From: Candidatus Methylaffinis lahnbergensis
Lineage (GTDB): Bacteria > Pseudomonadota > Alphaproteobacteria > Rhizobiales > Beijerinckiaceae
Length of the DNA: 64,000 nt
Reading direction: 5' to 3'
NCBI GenBank assembly: GCA_002890675.1
Contig: PEFW01000009.1
Coordinates: 1 to 64,000 of the forward strand
Under the pieces are notes generated by a model, which was not told the DNA's origin, made no database searches, and saw only the letters and a list, made by a program, of their open reading frames with translations. Positions 34,695 to 44,042 of this stretch are shown in pieces (position 1 is the first letter of the stretch; each line of letters starts with the position of its first letter). Made by a program: the position numbers and the translations under genes.

Positions 34695-35367
34695 GAAAAA
34701 CATAGATATCGGCTTCGAGGCTCGCGTCGTCTGGTTCCGTCGTATCGGTAAGATATTCCTCGACGAAGCGGTTTTGCGATTCGAGGCCTTTTTCATCGAG
34801 AAAAGCAGTGATGAGATCGTAGGTCGAATCGATATCGTCGTAGGCGCCGCGATGCAGGAACTTCATCGCCTTGCCGGAAGGGGACTCGCCGATTTTCACG
34901 CCATCGGCGAGATCCGTGGCCTCGGGTTTTCCGGCAAGCGGCACCATCGCCTGGAACTGAAAGCTTTTGTCGTCGGTAGCCAGAAACACTGCGAAAGGAT
35001 GTCCCGCCGGAGTGAGCCCGGCCTTTTTGATCGCCGCATCAACTTTGGCTATCTCGCCGACCACCGACTTGAATCCATCCGCCCATTCCGCCGTCGCGCT
35101 CGTGAAAGCCACCGGACGGGATGTCAGTTCAAGGGTCACCGCCGAGGAATCGTCCGGCACCCCCTTGGAGCCAGTTTCGCCGGGAGTGGTTGGAGCCGGT
35201 TTTGCGTTGACGCCGGGCGAGACAGGGGCTGGCGTGGCACCTCCGGCAGCAGGCGCGGCGACGGGATTTTGCGCGAAGACAGGCTCCGGCTGCGCGGCCA
35301 GTACCGCCAAAAACAGGCCAAAGGCCAGTTCAACGCCCAGCGAACGGTTGATGCTGCCTATCCTCAT
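34687..35367 (-). CDS. Secreted protein with GyrI-like effector-binding domain
   Basis: 226 residues. A signal peptide (VELAFGLFLAVLAAQPEPVFA) and a Pro/Ala/Gly-rich linker of about 45 residues precede a GyrI/SOUL-like small-molecule-binding domain recognised by HRGAYDDIDSTYDLITAFL and a C-terminal EADIYVFLK. Such domains usually follow AraC or MerR DNA-binding regions in cytosolic regulators. Here the domain is exported, so it may bind a ligand in the periplasm. GGAGCGATAC before the ATG sets the start. Confidence 0.8.
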   Translation of the reverse strand: MRIGSINRSLGVELAFGLFLAVLAAQPEPVFAQNPVAAPAAGGATPAPVSPGVNAKPAPTTPGETGSKGVPDDSSAVTLELTSRPVAFTSATAEWADGFKSVVGEIAKVDAAIKKAGLTPAGHPFAVFLATDDKSFQFQAMVPLAGKPEATDLADGVKIGESPSGKAMKFLHRGAYDDIDSTYDLITAFLDEKGLESQNRFVEEYLTDTTEPDDASLEADIYVFLK

Positions 35368-35668
35368 GTATCGCTCCAAAATTGTGGTTCGCGCCAAAGG
35401 GCTTCATTTTTGACGGTCCGGCGCGCGAGACTACGCCAATCCTGGCATGAAAAGGCGAGGGGCTGCGATAAAACTCGCCGCCGGTCGAACTTTTTCTATA
35501 TCATGAGGCAGCAATTATCGTGCCGCGCTTTTTGGTCCCCCGGGCGAGGCGCATTGGCCGGCCGTGATCAAGGTCGATTCCGCCATGGTAACGCATGCCG
35601 CAGGCCAAACTTCGCAAAAATTTGGCCGTCCGCGGCTGTATGCACGGTGGATCCGGAGCCATGGATGA
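35368..35668. other. Intergenic region before dapF
   Basis: 301 bp between divergent genes, with no coding signal of note. ATGGATGA at 35661 places dapF just inside a second overlapping short ATG. Confidence 0.4.
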
Positions 35669-36556
35669 ATGGACTTGCCCGCTTTGAGCCCGCTCGCAAA
35701 TAGGCCTATCGTCAAAATGAACGGGCTTGGCAACGAGATCGCCGTTCTCGATTTGCGCGGCAGCGGCTTAACCGTCAGCGCGCCAGAAGCGCGCGCGATC
35801 GGGCGCGGCGAGGGCCTTGCCTTCGATCAGCTCATGGTGCTGCATGAACCGCGCTCAGCCAAGGCCGATACCTTGATGACGATCTATAATAGCGACGGTT
35901 CACAACCCGGCGCCTGCGGCAATGGAACGCGCTGCGTCGCCTATATCCTGACGCGGGAAACGCCGCGCGAAAGAATCGTTCTGGAGACCGCCACCGCGCG
36001 GCTCGAATGCCTGCGCAGGGCCGAGACGATTTTTACCGTCGATATGGGCCGCCCGCGCTTCGCTTGGAATGAAATCCCGCTCCGCGAGCCATTCCATGAC
36101 ACGCGAAAGATCGAATTGCAGATCGGTCCGATCGACGCGCCGGTTTTGCATACGCCCTCGGCCGTCAATATGGGCAATCCGCATGCGATATTCTGGGTCG
36201 ACGATATCGAGGCTTTCGATCTTTCAAAGATCGGCCCCTTGCTCGAAAATCATCCAATTTTCCCAGAGCGGGCCAATATTTCGCTCGCCCATGTCACTTC
36301 CCACGCGCACATCGCTTTAAAAGTTTGGGAGCGTGGCGTAGGCTTGACCCGTGCCTGCGGCTCGGCCGCCTGCGCCGCCCTCGTCGCGGCCGCGCGCAAG
36401 GGCCTCACCGGCCACAGCGCCATCGTGAGCCTGCCTGGCGGCGATCTCGATATCGAATGGCGGGAAAGCGACGGCCATGTCTTAATGACCGGCCCCGTCG
36501 AATTCGAATTCGAGACAAGGCTCGATCCGGCTCTCTTCAAGGACATCGCGGCGTGA
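35669..36556 (+). CDS. dapF: Diaminopimelate epimerase
   Basis: 295 residues. Both catalytic cysteines are present in [11 protein letters not shown] and [13 protein letters not shown], and the N-terminal [13 protein letters not shown] is typical. It interconverts LL- and meso-diaminopimelate for lysine and peptidoglycan synthesis without a cofactor. Its stop codon overlaps the GTG start of mtaB (GTGA), an arrangement common in Hyphomicrobiales. Confidence 0.95.
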   Translation: MDLPALSPLANRPIVKMNGLGNEIAVLDLRGSGLTVSAPEARAIGRGEGLAFDQLMVLHEPRSAKADTLMTIYNSDGSQPGACGNGTRCVAYILTRETPRERIVLETATARLECLRRAETIFTVDMGRPRFAWNEIPLREPFHDTRKIELQIGPIDAPVLHTPSAVNMGNPHAIFWVDDIEAFDLSKIGPLLENHPIFPERANISLAHVTSHAHIALKVWERGVGLTRACGSAACAALVAAARKGLTGHSAIVSLPGGDLDIEWRESDGHVLMTGPVEFEFETRLDPALFKDIAA

Positions 36557-37803
36557 TCCCGCGGGGGCGCGAACCACAAGATGTCGAAGTCCTGACCTTC
36601 GGCTGCCGGCTCAATCTTGTCGAGTCCGAGGCGATGCGCCGCGCTGCCTTGGCTTGCGGGCGAACAAATCTCGTCATCGTCAACAGCTGTGCGGTGACAG
36701 CAGAAGCGGTTCGGCAGGCGCGGCAAACCATTCGCCGCACCAAGCGCGAGCGGCCCGGCGCGGAAATCGTCGTCACCGGCTGCGCCGCCCAGATCGATCC
36801 CCATCGGTTCGCCGCGATGCCGGAGGTTTTCCGGGTGCTCGGCAATGAGGACAAAACCGATCCGGCGAGTTGGAAAGGCGGCGGCGTCAGGGTGAAGGTC
36901 TCGGACATTATGACGGCGAGGGCGGCCCCGAAAATTTTGAGCGAAGGCATCGAAGATCGCACCCGTGCCTTTCTCGCGGTGCAGACCGGCTGCGATCACC
37001 GCTGTACCTTTTGTATCATTCCCTTCGGACGCGGCCCGTCGCGCTCGGTGCCGCCCCATGAAGTGATGCGCGCGGCGGAACGCTTAACGAGCAAGGGTTT
37101 TCGCGAGATCGTCCTGACCGGCGTCGATCTCACTTCCTATGGCACTGATTTGTGCGGCGCCCCCGCGCTTGGAGCACTCGTCAAGGCCATCTTGCGCGCG
37201 GCGCCAGAACTCGAACGGCTGCGGTTGTCCTCGATCGATTGCATCGAGGCGGACGAAGATCTCATTGAAGCGTTCCAGGAGCCACGCCTCATGCCGCATC
37301 TCCATCTCTCGCTGCAATCCGGCGACGACATTATTTTAAAGCGCATGAAACGGCGTCATCGCCGCGCCGACGCCATACGTTTCTGCGCCGCACTGCGCCG
37401 GCGGCGGCCAGAAATCGTGTTTGGCGCCGATGTCATCGCTGGCTTTCCGACCGAGGCAGACGCCATGTTGGAAAATACGCTCGCGCTAGTTGCGGACTGC
37501 GGCCTGACGCATCTTCACGTCTTTCCTTTTTCCGCGCGTCCCGGAACGCCGGCCGCGAAAATGCCGCCCGTCGCGCCGGAGATCGTGAAGGCAAGGGCCA
37601 AACGTCTCCGCGAGGCGGGCGCGGCAGCCTTGCGCAAACATCTTGACGCGCAAACCGGCCAGACCTTGCCTGTCCTGACGGAACGTGGCGGGACCGGTCG
37701 CACCGAGGATTTTACGCGCGTAAAAGTCGGGGACATCCCGCCCTCGCAAATGATCGACGTGGTCATTGCGGGAAACGACGGCAAAATGCTCGAAGCTTAT
37801 TGA
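36553..37803 (+). CDS. mtaB: tRNA t6A37 methylthiotransferase MtaB
   Basis: 416 residues. The UPF0004 domain has its three cysteines in [17 protein letters not shown] and VTGCAAQ. The radical SAM cluster is [29 protein letters not shown] and RPGTPAAKM are further methylthiotransferase motifs. The enzyme converts t6A to ms2t6A at position 37 of ANN-decoding tRNAs. The start GTG overlaps the dapF stop by four bases; the longer frame runs antisense-like through dapF and is rejected. The 3' end overlaps the next convergent gene by 7 bp. Confidence 0.93.
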   Translation: MIPRGREPQDVEVLTFGCRLNLVESEAMRRAALACGRTNLVIVNSCAVTAEAVRQARQTIRRTKRERPGAEIVVTGCAAQIDPHRFAAMPEVFRVLGNEDKTDPASWKGGGVRVKVSDIMTARAAPKILSEGIEDRTRAFLAVQTGCDHRCTFCIIPFGRGPSRSVPPHEVMRAAERLTSKGFREIVLTGVDLTSYGTDLCGAPALGALVKAILRAAPELERLRLSSIDCIEADEDLIEAFQEPRLMPHLHLSLQSGDDIILKRMKRRHRRADAIRFCAALRRRRPEIVFGADVIAGFPTEADAMLENTLALVADCGLTHLHVFPFSARPGTPAAKMPPVAPEIVKARAKRLREAGAAALRKHLDAQTGQTLPVLTERGGTGRTEDFTRVKVGDIPPSQMIDVVIAGNDGKMLEAY

Positions 37804-38237
37804 AGCATCATCTCCCACATCGAAAGGACAGATTGCACAACACCTATGAATGGTCTACTCGTCCCGTCATCCAGCGTAACAATCACTTCTAATGCCTCGT
37901 TGAACACCCCCACACCAAACGGCGCTTCGAAAAGACCGGGAGCCATCGTAATTTGTTCTGACGATGATAGTTTGCGTGTAGGCCGTGTTAGCTGACCATG
38001 TTTCGATGCGTCTGCTACGTCCATGATTATTGAGAACTCCTGACATTTGTTTATTAGCTCGTCGCGAAGTATAGATAACGTATTGAATGTAGTTTTATTT
38101 TCCAACTGCCAGTAATCAGCCATGTGATAGAGGACGATGGCAGCTAAACGACCACGACGAATATCTCTTGTGTCACTGAGAAATTCATCTGCTGTCGGCT
38201 TAACAGTTGAAGTGAAAAAATCTGTGGCTCTTGACAT
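37797..38237 (-). CDS. Hypothetical protein, accessory
   Basis: 146 residues, no family recognised. It has no signal peptide and is mixed alpha/beta (LSDTRDIRRGRLAAIVLYHMADYW, then KHGQLTRPTRKLSS). Composition is clearly more AT-rich than mtaB, whose stop codon it overlaps tail to tail. Position and base use suggest recent acquisition together with the FRG gene to its right. The style (small, HEPN-like helix content, histidine near a basic residue) hints at a defence-type accessory gene, but this is guesswork. Confidence 0.55.
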   Translation of the reverse strand: MSRATDFFTSTVKPTADEFLSDTRDIRRGRLAAIVLYHMADYWQLENKTTFNTLSILRDELINKCQEFSIIMDVADASKHGQLTRPTRKLSSSEQITMAPGLFEAPFGVGVFNEALEVIVTLDDGTSRPFIGVVQSVLSMWEMMLQ

Positions 38238-38410
38238 GGTGCCTTGTGCTTCGGCGGACGTGCCCGCGCCGTTCCGAAAACTTTTGATTTCTGCACGTTC
38301 TACGAAATGCGCGCCTGTGTAGTCCCTACAGTCGCCCGCCCCGACGCCGGGGCTCGACGGTGCGCGGCAACATACGAGCGTGAGGGCGGGCTGTTACGAT
38401 AAATGTGCCG

Positions 38411-38753
38411 TCATTGGTTGGGGTAGAGATCGTTCTTCACGTTGCAAGGCGTAAGAAACTCCATCTCTTTCGGCGGGGTGTAGCAGCCTGTCCCATGACC
38501 GCAGATCGCTCCATCTGTCGGGTCATAGGCAGTTGCCTTGAAGGCCCCGTCCTTTGTGAGGACGAGACACCTGACCTTTGGCAGGCGCTTGTTGCAGATA
38601 TTAGGTTTCACATCGTCAGGTGGGCGCTTAGGCACTTCTCATATCATAGGAGACAAGCCAGGGTGCGGCCAATGACCATGATTCCGTTATTGCGGAGGCG
38701 GACGGGGCCACAAACATAGCAGCAGTGGCCGCGACAATAAGAACCTTAGGCAT
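38411..38753 (-). pseudogene. Small secreted cysteine-containing protein, split by a frameshift
   Basis: The frame from 38753 starts MPKVLIVAATAAMFVAPSASA, a signal peptide, and runs to a stop at 38628. Continuing in the next frame, a GTG at about 38635 opens KRPPDDVKPNICNKRLPKVRC, with further cysteines in CGHGTGCYTPP and FLTPCNV. Read together they form one plausible secreted protein of about 110 residues with five cysteines. The alternative is two overlapping genes. No family recognised. Confidence 0.5.
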
Positions 38754-38806
38754 CAAATTTTGCATCTCCCAGGCCGCCTGTGGATTCGTTGGAATCCCAC
38801 CGTCTA

Positions 38807-39704
38807 CTATCGTGCACGGAAAATTGAGGTCAGCATAATGTCTTTTGCGGCTCGCGCAGCACCATAAAAGTCGGGGAAGAGCGTCGCGCCGGTTACACCG
38901 TAGAGGGCGCAAAGCCCTAGTGCAGCTTTCGCTTCTGCGGTGGGCAGAGTGACTTTCACCAATGGAATTGGCAAGCTCTGGTTCAGGAAATATTGATCCA
39001 GTGAGGTTTCGCCCTCAAACGATTTCCCTCGGACGCCTTGTTGCCGGAGTAAAGTGAACATGCCTGCTTGAGCGGCGAGATTGGCGTTGTTGCTCCCTGG
39101 AACTCCAATTGTCTCTAGCTGACGGTAAAGGCTTTTCCGCGTGATATCGAGCGCCCATACCGCCAAACCGTCTGATCCAGTTGTGCACTGCTGGCCTTTG
39201 AGGGCATCCGAAATAGCGAAATAGGCTGCAACATAGGAACGAGTAGACCAGTCCAATAGGCGCGTGGGAAGACCATGGTGCTGTGCAAGCGCCAGCGACT
39301 CGTAAAGATTCGAATCCGGCCATAGAGAGGTTTCTATGAACGCCCGACCCGGACCTGCTGGCGCATTTTGATCCAGGAAGAGCCTACGAAAGTCAGGTGA
39401 GTCGTATCCGAAGACCAATCGAATCGCAATGCTCGACAAAACTCTTCAAATAGACCCATTCCTTAAAGACCTGAAAATCGGAAGGCACTACGCCATCTCT
39501 TCCTAGGACACCCAGTTTATTCTCGGGAGGGCGCAGAATTGGTGGCTCAAGTCCCCACGACGCGTCGGCTTGGCCTCGATAAAGAAATTGGCTTGGCGGG
39601 GGAAATAAGGGTTTTTCTGGAGAAAGCAGCTCCCAAAACGCGGCGGCAGAGCTTGCTGCTATTTCCACAATCGAGACCGGAGAAGTATTTATCGACATAT
39701 CCAT
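38807..39704 (-). pseudogene. FRG domain protein with a frameshift
   Basis: Two overlapping frames (39393-39704 and 38807-39439) together make one FRG protein of about 295 residues. Frame 1 has FLYRGQADASWGLEPPILR. Frame 2 has the FRG-name motif region LALAQHHGLPTRLLDWSTR followed by YVAAYFAISDAL. The join falls near HCDSIGLRI / GYDSPDFRRL, consistent with one extra base between 39400 and 39430. FRG proteins are accessory genes often found in defence islands. AT-rich codon use. A sequencing error would restore the gene. Confidence 0.8.
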
Positions 39705-39842
39705 TCTTTATCAATTACTAGACCCGGCATCCCGAAGCCGTCGCAGAAGCCCCCAATATAGATCCTGCCGCAGGCCTCTGAAAAATTCGTCCTCCACGCC
39801 GACCGGCCGCACCGAGGACCGCGCGGGGCATGGCATTCCGGC

Positions 39843-41471
39843 TTATTGGCTCAAATCCGCGCCGGTCTTGATGTCGAATGCCGCCGCGAAAAGCGCCCGC
39901 GTGTAGGCGTTGCGAGGATTTGCGAGAAGCTCCAAAGCCGGACCGGACTCGACGACTTTGCCGTCGCGCATGACGATGATCTCGCTGGCGAGTGCGCGGA
40001 CGACTTTGAGATCGTGACTGATGAAGAGATAAGCGAGCCCGCGCCGCTTTTGCAAATCGCGCAAAAGATCGACGATCTGCGCTTGCACCGACATATCGAG
40101 CGCCGAGGTCGGCTCGTCGAGGACAATGAATTTCGGTTCGAGAACGATAGCCCGCGCGATGGCGATGCGTTGCCTCTGGCCGCCGGAAAATTCGTGCGGA
40201 TAGCGATCCATCGCGGCCGGATCGAGGCCGGTGTCGGAGAGCGCTTGCGCCACGATCTCGCGCCGGCGCGGCAAGGACATGGCTTTATATTGCACGCCGA
40301 GCCCTTCCGCGACGATGTCGGCCACCGGAAGCCGGGGCGATAGAGAACCGTACGGATCCTGAAACACGATCTGCATGTCGCGCCGGAGCGGCCGCATCGC
40401 CTTGAACTTGAGGCCGTCGATGGGGCGTCCGAGAAAGACGATCGCGCCTTCGCAGGAAATGAGGCGAAGGAGGGCAAGGCCGAGCGTGGTTTTGCCGGAG
40501 CCGGATTCGCCGACGACGCCGACTGTTTCGGCTTCGCGCACGCTCACCGACACGCCGTCGACGGCCTTGATGAATCCTATCGTTCTGCGGAAAAACCCGC
40601 GCTTAATGGGAAACCAGACGCGGATATCACTTGCCTCGAGGATGGTCTTGGCGGCAAGGTCAATCGTCGGTGGAGTGCCTTTCGGTTCGGCTGCGATGAG
40701 CGCCTTTGTGTAGGGGTGGCGCGGCGCGGCGAAAAGATCCGCGACCTTGTTGGTTTCGACGATTTTGCCTTTCTGCATCACCGCGACATCGTCGGCGATT
40801 TTGCGCACGATCCCGAGGTCGTGCGTAATGAAGAGCATCGCCATATTGTGGCGCGCCTGGAGCTCCTTCAAAAGCTCGAGAATCTGGGCTTGAACGGTGA
40901 CATCGAGGGCGGTCGTCGGCTCGTCGGCGATAAAAAGATCGGGCCTATTGGCGAGCGCCATGGCGATCATCACCCGCTGGCGCTGGCCGCCGGAGAGCTG
41001 ATGCGGGAAGGCGCCGAGCCGCTCGCCGGGATCGGGAATACCGACTTCCTGCAAAAGCTCGACGATGCGTGCCTTGATCTTTTCGGCTCCTCTGGCGTCA
41101 TGCAACTCCAATATCTCGCCGATCTGCCGCGCGATCGTATGCAAGGGATTGAGCGAGGTCATCGGCTCCTGGAAGACCATGGTGATGTGGGCGCCCCTGA
41201 TCTCGCGGAGCCGTCCCTCGCGGGCGGCCAGAAGGTCCTCGCCCTTGAACAGCACTTGTCCTTGAACTCGCGCGGCGCGTCCAAGCAGGCGCACAATGGA
41301 AAGAGCGGTGACCGATTTGCCGGAGCCCGACTCGCCGACGAGGCCAAGGGTGCGCCTTTGCTCCAGCATGAAGGACACGCCGTCGACGGCGAGGGCCTCA
41401 GTGTCGCCCTGCCGGAAGACCACCTTGAGATCGCGGACATCGAGGAGAGGGGCGTCAGCCACGGAAGACAT
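39843..41471 (-). CDS. Tandem-ATPase ABC transporter subunit (YejF-like, oligopeptide/microcin C type)
   Basis: 542 residues with two complete nucleotide-binding domains: Walker [11 protein letters not shown] and [11 protein letters not shown], signature [15 protein letters not shown] and [15 protein letters not shown], each followed by a Walker [17 protein letters not shown]. The first domain contains [16 protein letters not shown] typical of YejF. It energises peptide uptake through YejBE with YejA, none of which is in the window. Start by M at 41471; the longer frame adds 35 unrelated residues. An orphan ATPase in an accessory setting. Confidence 0.9.
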   Translation of the reverse strand: MSSVADAPLLDVRDLKVVFRQGDTEALAVDGVSFMLEQRRTLGLVGESGSGKSVTALSIVRLLGRAARVQGQVLFKGEDLLAAREGRLREIRGAHITMVFQEPMTSLNPLHTIARQIGEILELHDARGAEKIKARIVELLQEVGIPDPGERLGAFPHQLSGGQRQRVMIAMALANRPDLFIADEPTTALDVTVQAQILELLKELQARHNMAMLFITHDLGIVRKIADDVAVMQKGKIVETNKVADLFAAPRHPYTKALIAAEPKGTPPTIDLAAKTILEASDIRVWFPIKRGFFRRTIGFIKAVDGVSVSVREAETVGVVGESGSGKTTLGLALLRLISCEGAIVFLGRPIDGLKFKAMRPLRRDMQIVFQDPYGSLSPRLPVADIVAEGLGVQYKAMSLPRRREIVAQALSDTGLDPAAMDRYPHEFSGGQRQRIAIARAIVLEPKFIVLDEPTSALDMSVQAQIVDLLRDLQKRRGLAYLFISHDLKVVRALASEIIVMRDGKVVESGPALELLANPRNAYTRALFAAAFDIKTGADLSQ

Positions 41472-42223
41472 CGAGCACTCTTTGAACTCCTTGCCGCCAG
41501 TCTGCAAGCGGGTCATCGGCTTTGGGAGGCGTTTGGCATCGCCGTCACGCGCCATGAAAAGCGGGCGTTGCCCCAATCGCTTCTACGATATGTATCGCGT
41601 CAAATCCTTCGATATTGGGCAGTTCATCGCGCAGGAGGCGCATGGCCTCGGGAAGCCAGTCCATCTCCTGGTCGGTCAGGAAGCCGAGTGCAAATGACGG
41701 CTCTGTCACATTACCAAATGGAGCGCGTAACGAATCTGCTGGCACCGCGCCTGCGGACCTCACGGTCACCGGCCGCTTGGTCGGCGGATGAGCGGCATGC
41801 GGCGACTGCGCCCGGGGGCGCTGGCTGCGGCGGATTCGTCGGACCAGCGGCCTTTACCGGAACCACTACTGACCACAGCGACGAACGTAATGGGGGTGTT
41901 CCTCGACGCGCGGGAAACGCCCCAGCCGGAGCATTTAGTCGATAATTCGAGATTTCTCACGGTTGAGTTCCCGCCTGAGCGGGGACGAGATCAGCCACAA
42001 TTCCGCTTTCTTAATGAAAGCTTAATAGCGAAAGGTCAGCTTGGGCTGCTGCAAAGCTTGGATTGATAAAAGGACTGGCGGCGGTTCTTTTGCTGGGGCT
42101 CGGCAATTTGAAAGTCAGCGCTCCGGAAGACTTCGGTCATGAGTGCCTGATTTTGGATGCTCAATCGCGCGACGTGCATCGGCCCCGCGGTTCACGACGT
42201 TAGCATAACAGGAGGCCGGAAGT
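41472..42223. other. Region without confident genes
   Basis: 752 bp. It contains a possible coding remnant at 41545-41769 (listed separately) and otherwise nothing recognised. An AGGAGGCCGGAAGT ribosome binding site just before 42224 marks the next gene. Confidence 0.4.
41545..41769 (-). pseudogene. Possible gene remnant, unknown family
   Basis: A 74-codon frame whose C-terminal half (LTDQEMDWLPEAMRLLRDEL, then FDAIHIVEAIG) reads like genuine protein, while the N-terminal part looks random. It is adjacent to, and transcribed toward, the orphan YejF-like gene. Low confidence. Confidence 0.3.
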
Positions 42224-43723
42224 ATGAGCGATGTTTTTGCAAAACGGCGCCCGATGATCGATCTGGACGAATATGAAAGGCACCTGTACCGGTCATGCTC
42301 CACCGAACAAAAGGACGACGATCCGCTCGCCGAACTTCTCCGCATCATCGGTGATAAAGACGAGTCTCATGAGACCGATTTCGATCCAAAAACCCCGCTT
42401 TCAGCAAGGGCGCGGCAGGACGCAGGGGAACCGGGGGAGTTGAATCAGCCTGATGCGCAAGCGCTCCTCATCAGCGGCGATTTCGCTGCGATCGAAGCAG
42501 CATTGCTGGGCGTGAAGCAGCCACATGCAGCGATTCTACGAGACGCCGAGAGGTTAACAGTCGAGTACAAAGGGCCAAACGCGCAAGCGCCCCTCATCAG
42601 CGGCGATTTCGCTGCGATCGAAGCAGGATTGCTGGGCGTGAAGCAGCCACATGCAGCGATTCTACGAGACGCGGAGAGGTCAACGGTCGAGTACAAAGGG
42701 CCAAACGCGCAAGCGCCCCTCATCAGCGGCGATTTCGCTGCAATCGAAGCAGGATTGCTGGGCGCACCGCGAGAACGCGCCATGGCGGCGGTTTCAGAAG
42801 CCAACATGTCAAATGCTACTTCGAGCGGGGACATCGGATCGCAACGTTTCCTCCCTCAGGACAACCAGCCGGCTTCCCGATGCGCCCGCGTCGCCGACGG
42901 GCAAAACAGATCACGGCGCCCGCTCTATGTCATGGTGGCGATCGTCATCGTCGGAATGGCAGGCATAGCCGCAAGTTTTGGCCTTAAAAGCCGGGCTTCA
43001 GGCCCACTCGAGATCGCATCGGTCAGGGCTGATAACGGACCAGACAACCAACAAACGGAAGCCACGAGCGGAGCGAACGTTCCGGCCCAGGACGCCGCCA
43101 TCCTTAGTAAGCCGCCCGAACCATCGCCGATGGCTCTCGTCAATGGCACCGAACGAACCGTCGACTTGCCGCAAGCGAAGGAGAAAACGCTGTCCGCCGA
43201 ACCCCACGCCCAACTCGATAATGGACCTGCGGCCGTGCCGGCGGCGCCCGCGCAGGCGCCAACGCCGGCAGAGCCGCTCAGTACGGCGGCTCCCGTCGAG
43301 TCGGATACAGTGAAGACCGATCTGGTCCGGCCGGATGGCACCCAGCTCCCTAACGACACGCCGCCGCAAGCAAATATCAATGGAGCGCCGCTTCGGGCGC
43401 CGCAATCCCCTGCGGCAGCCAAGGCTCCGACGGTGAAAGCGGCGGGACACGTGGCGAAGCCGCTAAAACCCGCAACGGCAAGACATCCGGGCAGTCATGG
43501 CCAGCCTCGTCAGATTGCGAACAAGGCCAAGGCGACGCCTATGAGCCCACTTACCGTCGAGCCGGCACCGAGCGCCGATCCTAAGGCGGAAACACCGAAG
43601 ACCCAGGCAAGCCCGTCAACCAATGGGGCTTTAGGATTTGTGCAGAGCGCTGTGAACTCGCTCACCAGCACCGCCGCCAAGTTATTGAGTGGGGAACGAA
43701 TTGAAAGCGGCTCACGCCCTTAA
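42224..43723 (+). CDS. Membrane-anchored repeat protein with Pro/Ala-rich periplasmic region
   Basis: 499 residues. The N-terminus has DDPLAELLRIIGDKDE, the short motif shared by SPOR-type and related Hyphomicrobiales envelope proteins. Residues about 80-180 hold two full and one partial copy of a 42-residue repeat with the core LISGDFAAIEAGLLG. One transmembrane helix (YVMVAIVIVGMAGIAASFGL) follows at about 227-250, then some 250 residues rich in Pro, Ala and Thr, likely periplasmic and disordered. No SPOR domain is visible at the end. AGGAGG lies upstream. Possibly a cell-envelope scaffold; function unknown. Confidence 0.75.
   Translation: MSDVFAKRRPMIDLDEYERHLYRSCSTEQKDDDPLAELLRIIGDKDESHETDFDPKTPLSARARQDAGEPGELNQPDAQALLISGDFAAIEAALLGVKQPHAAILRDAERLTVEYKGPNAQAPLISGDFAAIEAGLLGVKQPHAAILRDAERSTVEYKGPNAQAPLISGDFAAIEAGLLGAPRERAMAAVSEANMSNATSSGDIGSQRFLPQDNQPASRCARVADGQNRSRRPLYVMVAIVIVGMAGIAASFGLKSRASGPLEIASVRADNGPDNQQTEATSGANVPAQDAAILSKPPEPSPMALVNGTERTVDLPQAKEKTLSAEPHAQLDNGPAAVPAAPAQAPTPAEPLSTAAPVESDTVKTDLVRPDGTQLPNDTPPQANINGAPLRAPQSPAAAKAPTVKAAGHVAKPLKPATARHPGSHGQPRQIANKAKATPMSPLTVEPAPSADPKAETPKTQASPSTNGALGFVQSAVNSLTSTAAKLLSGERIESGSRP
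42467..42780 (+). repeat. 126-bp in-frame tandem repeat (about 2.5 copies)
   Basis: CTCATCAGCGGCGATTTCGC begins at 42467, 42593 and 42719, exactly 126 bp apart. Copies differ by only a few bases, so the expansion is recent. Each encodes 42 residues; the third is cut short. Confidence 0.95.
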
Positions 43724-43901
43724 GCATAGGGCGAGCTGACCGTCGGTGCAATACGACGTTGGCTTCCGCTTCGGCGCGGCGGGAAAGCGCTTCGTTCGCT
43801 GCCACTGCAATTGTCAAAGCTGTTCCGAGCGTGAGAATGGACGCGCTCGAGCGCCGGGGCGATTTTTGACCGTTCCATAGTGGTTCTGTTGCCGGAAATG
43901 G

Positions 43902-44036
43902 TGGCGAGGAGCCGATGTGGCCGGCGTCTCGCGCCGCAAGCCCGACTTGCCAAGCGGCCGGGACATTGAGTTTCTGTCGGTCGATCTGCGGGACGAGGAA
44001 GCGGCCCGCGCTGCGTTCGAGCCGCTGACGCTGACA
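43902..44036 (+). pseudogene. Fragment of an NAD(P)-dependent epimerase/reductase (PRISE-like SDR)
   Basis: The frame WRGADVAGVSRRKPDL, then IEFLSVDLRDEEAARAAFEPL, is the second and third beta-strand region of extended short-chain dehydrogenases of the PRISE type. The glycine-rich start and everything downstream are missing. The fragment stops at the 3' end of the convergent OmpA gene. About 45 codons remain. Confidence 0.6.
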
Positions 44037-44042
44037 TCGCTA

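Noticed and set aside
36325..36552. N-terminal extension of mtaB through dapF
   Set aside because: Conserved sequence begins after the GTG at 36553, which overlaps the dapF stop in the usual way.
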